In this document: piece by piece, positions 17,408 through 24,727 of the stretch
Position numbering within the stretch: position 1 is the first letter of the stretch
How the letters are laid out: the number at the start of each line of letters is the position of its first letter
From: Planctomycetaceae bacterium
GTDB lineage: Bacteria > Planctomycetota > Planctomycetia > Planctomycetales > Planctomycetaceae
Length of the DNA stretch: 43,564 nt
Direction: 5' to 3'
NCBI GenBank assembly: GCA_021732415.1
Contig: JAKFVC010000107.1
Span: 1-43,564 of the forward strand
Program-made: the position numbers and the translations under genes
Notes under the pieces: model-generated
What the model saw: the letters and a program-made list of their open reading frames with translations, nothing else
Told to the model about the DNA's origin: nothing
The model's database searches: none

Positions 17408-17818
17408 ATGTTTGGCAGAAAACAAACCGTTCCCCAACCAATTACTCTGCTTGCAGTGCGTCAAGTAATGGCTGATTGTTTGGGACTCGAACTCGAACAA
17501 GTCACCGCAACGGGAAGTTTCTATGATGAACTTGGCGGCGACGATTCGATTGAATTGATTGATCTTTCGTTTCGGCTGGAGAAGGAATTTCAGATCCAGG
17601 AGCCATTGCGATCACTGAATCGCTATGAACTCTGGGAACTAGACTCCTCTGGCCGACTGACACCGGCTGCCTTAGAGGTAATAAAACTCGAGTTCCCATT
17701 TCTGACGAGCGACCAGCTTGAACCGAAAACGGGTCCGTTTACGCCCCCTAGTCTGATAACTGCAGAATTCTTGTATCAATTGCTGACACACGTCAAACAA
17801 TCGGAAACGCGGAATTGA
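17408..17818 (+). CDS. Acyl-carrier-protein-like protein with C-terminal extension
   Basis: The protein has 136 residues. Residues 12-85 resemble acyl carrier proteins: four-helix pattern, and GGDDSIELIDLSFRLEKEF with Ser47 in a DSI motif where phosphopantetheine would attach (DSL in classic ACP). After the carrier domain comes about 50 residues (LTPAALEVIKLEFPFLTS and a Pro-rich stretch) that ordinary ACPs lack. Orphan carrier proteins of this kind usually serve a dedicated synthase or ligase, but none is adjacent. It follows the recombinase by 60 bases on the same strand. Confidence 0.7.
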   Translation: MFGRKQTVPQPITLLAVRQVMADCLGLELEQVTATGSFYDELGGDDSIELIDLSFRLEKEFQIQEPLRSLNRYELWELDSSGRLTPAALEVIKLEFPFLTSDQLEPKTGPFTPPSLITAEFLYQLLTHVKQSETRN

Positions 17819-17862
17819 AGCCGCCGGCAGGCGATGCCGAGATCAGGCGTACCATTTTTGGC

Positions 17863-18031
17863 AGAAGAGTTTTCTGCCACAGATTAACACAGATGAAACA
17901 CAGATTAGGACAAGGTATGAGCCCGTCTATCCGGCATCCCTATGTCAGCAGTCATCGGGTGGGTAATGCCATTCAGCGCCCAGCAGACGATGACCCAATC
18001 CGTGTTTCATCTGTGTTAATCTGTGGCTAAA
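17863..18031. repeat. Inverted repeat, family E copy 2
   Basis: Arms 17877-17906 and 17997-18026 are complementary except at one position. Arms and loop are about nine-tenths identical to 16406-16574, in the same orientation. The two copies form direct repeats around the recombinase and the ACP-like gene. It lies between the ACP-like gene and the convergent protease gene. Confidence 0.85.
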
Positions 18032-18069
18032 ATTAATTTGCATTGCGCCATTTGCGAGATCGGTCCGCA

Positions 18070-19005
18070 TTACTGCTCATCGATACCAGGAGCCGGCCCG
18101 GCATCCTTCGGCAGGACTTCGGTTTCGGTCTTATCGCTGCTGCTCTCGTACAGCGGCATCGCATCCGGGATCCAAGCCGTCAGATTGCGAATGCGAGTCT
18201 CATCGCTGGGATGAGTTGACATGAACTCCGGCGGCTTCTTTCCGCCGCGCGTCGCGTGTGTCATCCGCTCCCAGAACCGAATCGTTTCGCTGGGATCGTA
18301 GCCCGCTGCGGCCATCAGCAGGATCCCGATGTGGTCGGCCTCCGATTCGTGCGTACGGCTATACTTCAAGATGCCGAACTGAGCTCCCGCGTTCAACGCC
18401 TGCAGCAGCCCCTGCCTCTGTCGAGGGTCCATGTCCCCCATCGCAGCGCCGGCGGCCACCATGCCGATCTGCGTCATCTGTTGAGTCGCCATGCGTTCTG
18501 AACCATGATGCGCCAGGGCATGCCCGATCTCATGGCCGATCACCGTGGCCAGGCCGGCGTCGGTCTCGGCCACAGGGATGATCGCCGTATAGACGACGAT
18601 CTTGCCGCCGGGCAGGCAAAAGGCATTCACTTCCCGGCTGCGGATCACGCGTAATTTCCAGTCAAAGTCTTGGGGCTTCAAACCGGCCGCTTCCAGAAAC
18701 GCGGGGTTAGCAGCGGCCTTGATCAACCGCTGGGCGACCTTTTCCACCGCCCGTACTTCGGGCGTGTCGTCTTCGACATTCGCGGTGCTCAGGACCTGTT
18801 GAAAGGCCTGAGCCCCCAGGGCCATCTCTTGCTGACCTTTGACCGCCAGGACCTGGTTGCGTCCGAACGGACCCCGTTCGCAGCCGCGGATCATCGTAAA
18901 GCCGACGACCAGCAACCCCAACACAATGGGAATCATCCGGGCACCCAACTGCGACATCATTCGTCGCCCAGGGTCGCCTCCGTATCGAGGACCTCCGTAA
19001 CTCAC
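18070..19005 (-). CDS. M48-family membrane-anchored zinc metalloprotease
   Basis: This 311-residue protease has one membrane segment (about 24-39) and a periplasmic M48 domain. The zinc site is HEIGH (158-162) with the third ligand in ESEAD (220-224), followed by the conserved GYDP. The order resembles LoiP/YcaL/BepA-type proteases that handle misfolded envelope proteins, without a TPR tail. A GTG at 19005 with AGGAG eight bases upstream is the best start; the longer open reading to 19116 has no signal and runs into the neighbour. The next minus-strand gene upstream ends at 19119, so the two may be cotranscribed. Confidence 0.88.
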   Translation of the reverse strand: MSYGGPRYGGDPGRRMMSQLGARMIPIVLGLLVVGFTMIRGCERGPFGRNQVLAVKGQQEMALGAQAFQQVLSTANVEDDTPEVRAVEKVAQRLIKAAANPAFLEAAGLKPQDFDWKLRVIRSREVNAFCLPGGKIVVYTAIIPVAETDAGLATVIGHEIGHALAHHGSERMATQQMTQIGMVAAGAAMGDMDPRQRQGLLQALNAGAQFGILKYSRTHESEADHIGILLMAAAGYDPSETIRFWERMTHATRGGKKPPEFMSTHPSDETRIRNLTAWIPDAMPLYESSSDKTETEVLPKDAGPAPGIDEQ

Positions 19006-19118
19006 GATATTCCACTCCTGATACACCGCGACGATCGTCAGAGCGTATTTACAAAGGCCTAGTTTTGGGAGGGCGAGGGACCCAGAGGGTACCCCGCCCT
19101 CCCATTTCAGACACACTC

Positions 19119-19586
19119 TCAGACAATCGACAGCGAAATGGTTTGCAGATCGGCCAACAGCAACTGACGATCTTCAGCTTCCTGGACCATTTCCGCAAGC
19201 CCTTGTGCCTGAGCCAGATGCTCGGACATCGCGGTCACATCACCCACCAGTGCCGCCGCCCGGGCGAGTGCTTCGTGAGCATAACCCAGGAAGAAGGGAG
19301 GCTCATCAGCACTCACCGCGAGGCACAACGCGCCATAGTGTGCGGCACGCTCGCCATGCCGGATCAACGCATAGACTCGCGACAACTGCCAGTAGCCGAT
19401 CGACAGATTCCGCGGTTTGCAGTCGTCACGTTCACGCCAATGCCAGACCGACGCATGAGCCAGCGCGAGCATCTGTTCGTTCTCATCGGCGGTACGCTCG
19501 GCCTTGTCGATCAAGGTCCAGGCACTGTTGAAACAACCCGCCGAAAAATACTTGTGGGCGGCGGCGATATCAAATGACGGTTGCAT
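19119..19586 (-). CDS. Conserved TPR-like helical protein
   Basis: The 155-residue product starts at the ATG at 19586 (MQPSFDIAAAHKYFSAGCFN). It is almost all alpha-helical, with the conserved core RNLSIGYWQLSRVYAL and PPFFLGYAHEALARA, the latter resembling a tetratricopeptide helix pair. I recall similar unnamed proteins in unrelated bacteria. No catalytic residues are evident. The gene lies between ruvX (upstream on the same strand) and the M48 protease, with a 26-bp palindrome separating it from ruvX. Confidence 0.7.
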   Translation of the reverse strand: MQPSFDIAAAHKYFSAGCFNSAWTLIDKAERTADENEQMLALAHASVWHWRERDDCKPRNLSIGYWQLSRVYALIRHGERAAHYGALCLAVSADEPPFFLGYAHEALARAAALVGDVTAMSEHLAQAQGLAEMVQEAEDRQLLLADLQTISLSIV

Positions 19587-19632
19587 GAATCGACCCTGCC
19601 TTTCGCGCATTCACGTTGATAAACATCGCGCC

Positions 19633-19699
19633 GTAGCCACGTCTCGCCAGAGCGTGGGCTGGGCGTCAAGTGACCCACGCTCTGGCGAGACGTGGCTAC
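19633..19699. repeat. REPIN-like perfect inverted repeat (GTAGCCACG type)
   Basis: A perfect 26-bp inverted repeat (19633-19658 with 19674-19699) begins three bases after the ruvX stop. Each arm is related to the single hairpin at 24604-24630. It may shield the ruvX mRNA end; no T tract follows. Confidence 0.8.
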
Positions 19700-19701
19700 A
19701 G

Positions 19702-20202
19702 TCAATCGGAGAGTGCCCCCGGTTCCGAGTCCCGCTTGCCCTCAATATACCCCTGCAGAATGTACTGTGCCGCCAGCATATCCAGCCGCGCCGTCCGCTT
19801 CTTCTTGGTAAACGACATATTCATCAAATGCTCTTCCGCGAACGCCGAGGAATACCTCTCGTCGGAATACGCGATCGGCAACTTGGTCACTTCCTGCAAC
19901 CAGGCCCCAAACGCCTTCGACTCCCGCGATTTCTGACTTTCATTCCCGCTGAGATGCACCGGCAGCCCCACGACCAGGCCGACGATACGATACTCAGAAA
20001 CCAGCCGCAGCACACACTTCGCATCCACCGCAGGCGTTTGGCGAGTGTAGTTTTCCACAGGACTGGCAATCGTCTGCTCGGAATTGCAGACCGCGAACCC
20101 CAGGCGTTTGGTGCCGAAGTCAACACCCAGCAAACGTCCTGTTGCGGGAACGGCAGGTTCAGGAGATACGGGGACAGGTTCAGCAGGTGGCATAACAGGC
20201 AA
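19702..20202 (-). CDS. ruvX: Putative pre-16S rRNA nuclease / Holliday junction resolvase-like YqgF
   Basis: This is a YqgF/RuvX-family RNase H-fold nuclease that matures the 5' end of 16S rRNA in E. coli. It has 166 residues. After a Pro/Val-rich extension of 20 residues, GVDFGTKRLGFAV (26-38) supplies the first catalytic Asp. LVVGLPVHLSG is the second strand motif, DERYSS the Glu-containing third motif, and DMLAAQYILQGYI the terminal Asp helix. All acidic positions of the family are present. The N-terminal extension is longer than in most members, so an internal start cannot be excluded. Confidence 0.88.
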   Translation of the reverse strand: MPVMPPAEPVPVSPEPAVPATGRLLGVDFGTKRLGFAVCNSEQTIASPVENYTRQTPAVDAKCVLRLVSEYRIVGLVVGLPVHLSGNESQKSRESKAFGAWLQEVTKLPIAYSDERYSSAFAEEHLMNMSFTKKKRTARLDMLAAQYILQGYIEGKRDSEPGALSD

Positions 20203-20231
20203 TCAAAAAGGAAAACGTCGCATAACCAAGA

Positions 20232-20327
20232 GGGGTCGGGTGTTCAAACTTCAAAATTGGCCAGTCAATTAATCTTCAAATCACAGGTTGGCATCCGGCC
20301 AATTTTGAAATTTGAACGCCCGACCCC
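20232..20327. repeat. Long inverted repeat upstream of ruvX
   Basis: The 31-bp arms (20232-20262 with 20297-20327) are complementary with one or two mismatches. It lies just upstream of the ruvX start and next to a family A element, so the gap 20203-20495 is almost entirely palindromic DNA. Confidence 0.85.
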
Positions 20328-20343
20328 AATCTAAAAATTGTGA

Positions 20344-20477
20344 ACTAGTGCTTCGTCAAAGCTAGGAATTGGGGTGCCACTGGCTCTGCCAGTGCTTTGC
20401 CGGACAGTCGAAAGACTACCGGCACTGGCAGAGCCAGTGGCACCCAACCCAAGGATTATGGTGTGACAAAGAACTAG
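20344..20477. repeat. REPIN-like hairpin, family A copy 2
   Basis: Nearly identical over 130 bp to 123-256, including the ACTAGTGCTTCGTCAAAGCT edge; only a few bases differ. It contains the same perfect 24-bp stem. It lies a few bases beyond the end of the minus-strand guanylyltransferase gene. Confidence 0.9.
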
Positions 20478-20495
20478 CACCCAGAGGCAGATCCA

Positions 20496-21575
20496 TCACA
20501 AAAACCGCTCCAACCCCCGCCGTTCCAACTCCGCCACCAAATCACGAATACTATTCTCATTCGCCTTCGAAGCCACCAGCGTCGCATCGGGCGTATGCAC
20601 AATGATCAAATCTTCCACCCCCAAAGTCGCAATCAAATGTTGATCGGTCGTGCGGACCACGCAGCCGTGGGTGTCGACTCCGCAATGCAGCCCGCTGACC
20701 GTATTCCGTTCCACATCAATTCCCAGCAACCGCTGTAACGCCAGCCAGCTCCCGACATCATCCCATTCGAAGGGAGCTTCCAGCACCACCACATCACGGG
20801 CTTTTTCCAGCACGCCATGATCGATGGAAATCGATGTCAATTGCGGGAACTCTTGCTCGACGGCGTGTTCCCAACCCTTCGTCTGAGCATGCAACACTAT
20901 CCTCTGCAAGCCCTCGAAAATCACCGGTTGAAATTCTTCCAAAGCCTTCAAGATGGCCGCCGCCCGCCAGACAAAAATGCCGCAGTTCCAATAGTGCCGG
21001 CCGCTCTGCAGGAACTCTTCCGCGACAGCCCGCGACGGCTTTTCACGGAACGCTCCGACTTGAAACGCTTCACGGTCGGAATGCGCGGCCCCCCGTTCGA
21101 TATACCCGAATCCCGTCGCCGGGTAGGTTGGTGGTACCCCGAACAACACAAACGTCTCGGGCGACTGGCTGACGATCGCCGACGCCCGCTCGACCGCATC
21201 TTGAAAGTACGAAATCGGGTGAATCACATGGTCTGCCGGCAGCACCACCATGACGGCATCCGGATCGGTCTGCAGCAGTTGAATGGCCGCCAGACCAATG
21301 CACGGCGCCGTATTCCGTCCGCAGGGTTCCACCAGGATTTGCGAGGCCCCCAGATCAGGCAACTCACGAGCCACTTCCGCCGCCTGGACCGCGTTGGTCA
21401 CAATGCGGACTCGCGACAGCGGAATCCACGGCGTGCAGCGATCGACCGTAGTCTGCAGCATGGTCCGCGGACCAGCCAGCGTGAGGAATTGCTTGGGCAG
21501 CAACCGCCGACTGGCGGGCCAGAACCGGGTTCCACTCCCACCGGCCATGATCACGGCGTAGAGGCTATTGCGCAT
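20496..21575 (-). CDS. manC: Mannose-1-phosphate guanylyltransferase
   Basis: This enzyme makes GDP-mannose from mannose-1-phosphate and GTP, feeding glycan and exopolysaccharide synthesis. Over 359 residues it has the nucleotidyltransferase signature AGGSGTRFWPASR (11-23) with PKQF (27-30), EPCGRNTAP (83-91), LPADH (112-116) and PATGFGYIE (152-160). The length fits the single-domain enzyme; the C-terminal isomerase domain of bifunctional ManC/AlgA proteins is absent. No sugar-metabolism neighbours are present. The symbol is used by analogy with the single-function members. Confidence 0.9.
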   Translation of the reverse strand: MRNSLYAVIMAGGSGTRFWPASRRLLPKQFLTLAGPRTMLQTTVDRCTPWIPLSRVRIVTNAVQAAEVARELPDLGASQILVEPCGRNTAPCIGLAAIQLLQTDPDAVMVVLPADHVIHPISYFQDAVERASAIVSQSPETFVLFGVPPTYPATGFGYIERGAAHSDREAFQVGAFREKPSRAVAEEFLQSGRHYWNCGIFVWRAAAILKALEEFQPVIFEGLQRIVLHAQTKGWEHAVEQEFPQLTSISIDHGVLEKARDVVVLEAPFEWDDVGSWLALQRLLGIDVERNTVSGLHCGVDTHGCVVRTTDQHLIATLGVEDLIIVHTPDATLVASKANENSIRDLVAELERRGLERFL

Positions 21576-21614
21576 GGTATCTCTGTCGAATCAAGGAATG
21601 TTGCCGTCAGCCCC

Positions 21615-21710
21615 TATCATAAGTCCCATAGGTCCCATTCGTCCCATCAGTCCCATTAAAAAATTGATGGGACTGATGGGACATCATGGGACGGATGGGA
21701 CCAATGGGAC
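21615..21710. repeat. 9-bp-unit hairpin, family C copy 3
   Basis: TCCCATNNG-type units on the left and GGGACNNAT-type units on the right surround an A-rich loop. It lies between the HTTM gene end and the guanylyltransferase start, both on the minus strand. Confidence 0.85.
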
Positions 21711-21745
21711 AAATACATCCGCTGATCAAAGAGACCAATCCAGCG

Positions 21746-23587
21746 CTATTTCTTCACATACGTCTCTTGATACCAGCGCTCGTCCTCGTCTGACAGGCCC
21801 GGCAATTTGACCGGTTCGCCCTGGCGGCGATCGTTCGCCGGAACGATATCGTATGCCTGCTCCAATTCCTGACGCCGCTGGTTGGCCCAGTCTTTCGCCG
21901 AGGCGATTCTGTCCGCGACGGCCGGCAGTGCGGGACTCAGCCGGGCGAGTTTCTCCGCCAGCGCATGGGCCGTATGATATTCCATCAGATCCACTTCCAC
22001 GTCATCACTTAGCATTCGCTGGGCCGGACGGTGATTCAACTTCACCATCAAATTCGCATGGACCTGCATCTCTTCGCCCAGCAGGTCGCCCAGGACCTGG
22101 CCAATGCGCTGAGCATACTGCCGGATGAGCTCCGGCCGTTGGACCAGTTGCTCATATTGATGAGCCGCCAGGCGCAGGCCGATCGAGGCCCGGTAGTTGG
22201 CAAAAATCCGCTCGGCATCGGCATCCGATAACTTCAAGGCCGCAATCCGCTCCGCGCGCGTCGTCTCCGCTCCGGTGACCAGGTCCTTCAAAAAACCTTC
22301 GGACAGCCCCATCGCATTCAACTGGCCTTCGGTAAAGAAGATGGCTTGAGGCACCGGAAATTCATCCGTCGGATCGAGTGGCCAGCGCAACCCCTGGCTG
22401 CGCTGGATCACCGACATCTTCAATTCGCACTGCTTGTCGCGATGTTGTCCGCGCCAGGCAAATGTCGTCGCCAGATCGGTCCAGTCCGGATTCGCTTCGA
22501 GGGTCACGTACCGAATCGGCATCCAGCACTGCAAGACCAGCCACACGGCAACGCACCACCGCGCCGACGAGGGGAACATTTCGATGGGTGCCGCAGGAGC
22601 GGGAGTCACATAGCCGCGAACCTTCGACTTGGCTTCACCGACCAGCGGCGTATCGTCGAACCAATTCACGCACGCATCCACCATCCAGCCCAACTTGCAC
22701 AGCAACTTCCAGACACCATTGAGCACCGACCAGCGAGACAGCCAAGTCGACAACGCCAGACCCCAGCTGCGCCACCGGGCGGAATCACAGTAAACCAGAT
22801 TCACCCCCGTCAGCAGCAACGGCGACACGCCGAGATGGAACGCGAACAGATCCCACACATGAAATGCGGCCAGGGCAATCAGTCCGATGCCCCGCGTCCG
22901 CTTCCACCACAGAGAAGTCGCCGCCACGAGATAGAACACGGGAATCAACCGGGCAATCCACAGCACCAACTCCGAGTGTCCGGCCAGCAGCGTGGCCCCG
23001 CCGCTTTCTGACTCCGTCTCCGCCCAGGCAATCAACGGAGCGCCGCTGAACCAATCGCTATTGAACATCGACAGGGCAAAAAAGAAGTAGACCAAGGCGA
23101 CCTGGGTTTTCACCAGTTCTACGGTCCAACTCGAAGCGAGCGTCCGCTTCTCGCGCTCCATATAAGCATCGACCGAGGCCCACCGATTGGTCGGCAACCA
23201 GGCCACGAGGATCGCCAGCAAACAGACCAGATAGCCATGATCGGTATAGTTCGCGGCATCAATCAGGAACCAGTAGATGTAGCCAACTGCCATCAGCGAC
23301 GCCGTCCACCGAGTCCGCCAGCCGACCAGCACCATGACCGCCACAATCGCCAGCGACCAGACAAACACCTGCGGCATCAACCCTTGTGGCGGCCCGATCC
23401 AGGTAAACAGCGCATATTTGAAATGCACCTGCGGATCCACGAGCAACTCGGTCACGCCATCGCTGAACCAGACATCCAGCATCTCCAGGAGGACGGTCAG
23501 GGCCACCAGGATGCGAACGACCGCCAACCCCGCGCCGTCAGTTTCCCCGCGCCAGCGTTCCCGAATAGAATCAATCACACGCGACAT
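21746..23587 (-). CDS. HTTM-domain membrane protein (gamma-carboxylase-like)
   Basis: This 613-residue multi-pass protein belongs to the HTTM/vitamin K-dependent gamma-carboxylase-like family. The N-terminal half has about seven or eight hydrophobic segments, including the conserved AANYTDHGYLVCLLAILVAW and a WTVELVKTQVALVYFFFA segment. The C-terminal third is soluble, charged and helical (about 390-613). Bacterial members have unproven substrates; quinol-dependent carboxylation is known only for the animal enzyme. The ATG at 23587 has a weak ribosome-binding site. A perfect 16-bp palindrome lies 83 bases upstream. Confidence 0.85.
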   Translation of the reverse strand: MSRVIDSIRERWRGETDGAGLAVVRILVALTVLLEMLDVWFSDGVTELLVDPQVHFKYALFTWIGPPQGLMPQVFVWSLAIVAVMVLVGWRTRWTASLMAVGYIYWFLIDAANYTDHGYLVCLLAILVAWLPTNRWASVDAYMEREKRTLASSWTVELVKTQVALVYFFFALSMFNSDWFSGAPLIAWAETESESGGATLLAGHSELVLWIARLIPVFYLVAATSLWWKRTRGIGLIALAAFHVWDLFAFHLGVSPLLLTGVNLVYCDSARWRSWGLALSTWLSRWSVLNGVWKLLCKLGWMVDACVNWFDDTPLVGEAKSKVRGYVTPAPAAPIEMFPSSARWCVAVWLVLQCWMPIRYVTLEANPDWTDLATTFAWRGQHRDKQCELKMSVIQRSQGLRWPLDPTDEFPVPQAIFFTEGQLNAMGLSEGFLKDLVTGAETTRAERIAALKLSDADAERIFANYRASIGLRLAAHQYEQLVQRPELIRQYAQRIGQVLGDLLGEEMQVHANLMVKLNHRPAQRMLSDDVEVDLMEYHTAHALAEKLARLSPALPAVADRIASAKDWANQRRQELEQAYDIVPANDRRQGEPVKLPGLSDEDERWYQETYVKK

Positions 23588-23669
23588 CGGCTCAGAACAC
23601 CTTGTTGAAGGTCAAACACCTGCGATACGGATCAACTCGAGTTTGATCGATTGACGCCGCGAGCCACAA

Positions 23670-23685
23670 GCTTAATCGATTAAGC
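23670..23685. promoter_or_regulatory. 16-bp perfect palindrome, possible operator
   Basis: GCTTAATCGATTAAGC is a perfect palindrome about 83 bases upstream of the HTTM start. A related imperfect site, CTTAATAGGTTAAG, lies at 26546-26559 upstream of another gene. A regulator-binding function is inferred only from symmetry and place. Confidence 0.4.
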
Positions 23686-23876
23686 ATGACCGCCCGCAAT
23701 CCCAATCAGTCGTCCGCGCAGCGCTGCCGGCATTGGAAATGCCCCGCATCGCAGCATAATCGACACGGGACGTCCGTCTGCGGGCCAAATCGCGCGCGAT
23801 CAAACAAGCCGCACAAACTACCGGGATTGTAGCAGGAATGCAGATCGGGCGAACATTCCGGCGCGTTCGAGACCGG

Positions 23877-24361
23877 CCCCCGTGGCAGACGCTGCCAGCG
23901 TCTGAGCTCCGACACTAGGCCGTGTTTGATGAATGCATTCAAGCCAGTTTGCCGAGTTGCGCTGTTCATGACGCAACAGCGTTCTCATTTGGTTGATATC
24001 AGGCTGAATTCCGAACCTGAAAGGTTCGCAGAGAGTAGCCGGTGGTTGAGGAGCGGAGCGACGACACCACCGGTCTGGTTCGTAAACGTGTGTTCGCATC
24101 CTGAAGGGATGCCAGAGGGAACAACCTTGCGAGAGCCAAACGCGAAATCTCTGCGATCCCTCCAGGATCGTGGGGGGAATGGGAACGCTTACCGGTGGTG
24201 TCGTCGCTCCGCTCCTCAACCACCGGCTACTCTCTGCCATCCCTTCAGGATGCATTGCGACACCCATCTCACACCGCACCATAAAAGACTGTGCAACTTC
24301 AAAACTTGCGCTTCGGGCTAGTATCCATATCGCGCAGACGCTGGCAGCGTCTGCCACGGGG
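23877..24361. repeat. Nested palindrome, family G
   Basis: The outer arms (23877-23904 with about 24333-24361) carry the self-hairpin CAGACGCT-GCC-AGCGTCTG. An inner inverted repeat of about 45 bp pairs 24029-24073 with 24191-24237, and a further small inverted repeat (CATCCTGAAGGGATG type) lies around it. The element occupies the middle of the 1.1-kb gap between the HTTM gene and the next gene upstream. Confidence 0.85.
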
Positions 24362-24390
24362 GTCGGGGATCAAAGCAACCTCAAAGAATG

Positions 24391-24420
24391 CAGAATGGCC
24401 GGTGCGAACCGGCCATTCTG
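24391..24420 (-). terminator. Terminator-like 13-bp hairpin
   Basis: CAGAATGGCCGGT (24391-24403) pairs perfectly with 24408-24420 around a GCGA loop. It could terminate minus-strand transcripts from the secreted-protein gene ending at 24728, though it is 300 bases downstream and lacks a clean T tract. Confidence 0.4.
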
Positions 24421-24603
24421 TTTCACGCGTAAGATGGCGACTTGCCCCCACGGACTTCCGTCCTGGTTCGGGGTTCAACCCGAACTTCAACGGCTCGCAC
24501 AGCCTGTGGGATTTCTCAATCGCCCCCGGAGTTGTCGCTGCACGACCGCGGAACCTGCCCCCCCGAGCAGGTTGCCGCGGACGTCTTACGCGTTTCGTTT
24601 GTC

Positions 24604-24630
24604 GTAGCCACGCTCGCCAGAGCGTGGGCT
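24604..24630. repeat. REP-like single hairpin (GTAGCCACG type)
   Basis: CCACGCTC-GCCA-GAGCGTGG is a perfect 8-bp stem. It is a single arm of the type paired at 19633-19699. Confidence 0.65.
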
Positions 24631-24641
24631 CTTAAAGTAGC

Positions 24642-24699
24642 AGAATTCGTAAGAATTCCTGCAATCCACCGTCGCACTCAAGAAGTCTTACGACTTCAT
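24642..24699. repeat. REPIN-like pair of covarying hairpins, copy 2
   Basis: The left hairpin is AGAATTC-GTAA-GAATTC and the right is AAGAAGTC-TTAC-GACTTC. Loops are again reverse complements, but with a different base from the copy at 6646-6863. The sequence after the right arm, TTGATCGCTAATC, is also shared with that copy. Confidence 0.75.
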
Positions 24700-24727
24700 C
24701 TACTTGAGCTTCGTCCTTGATCGCTAA

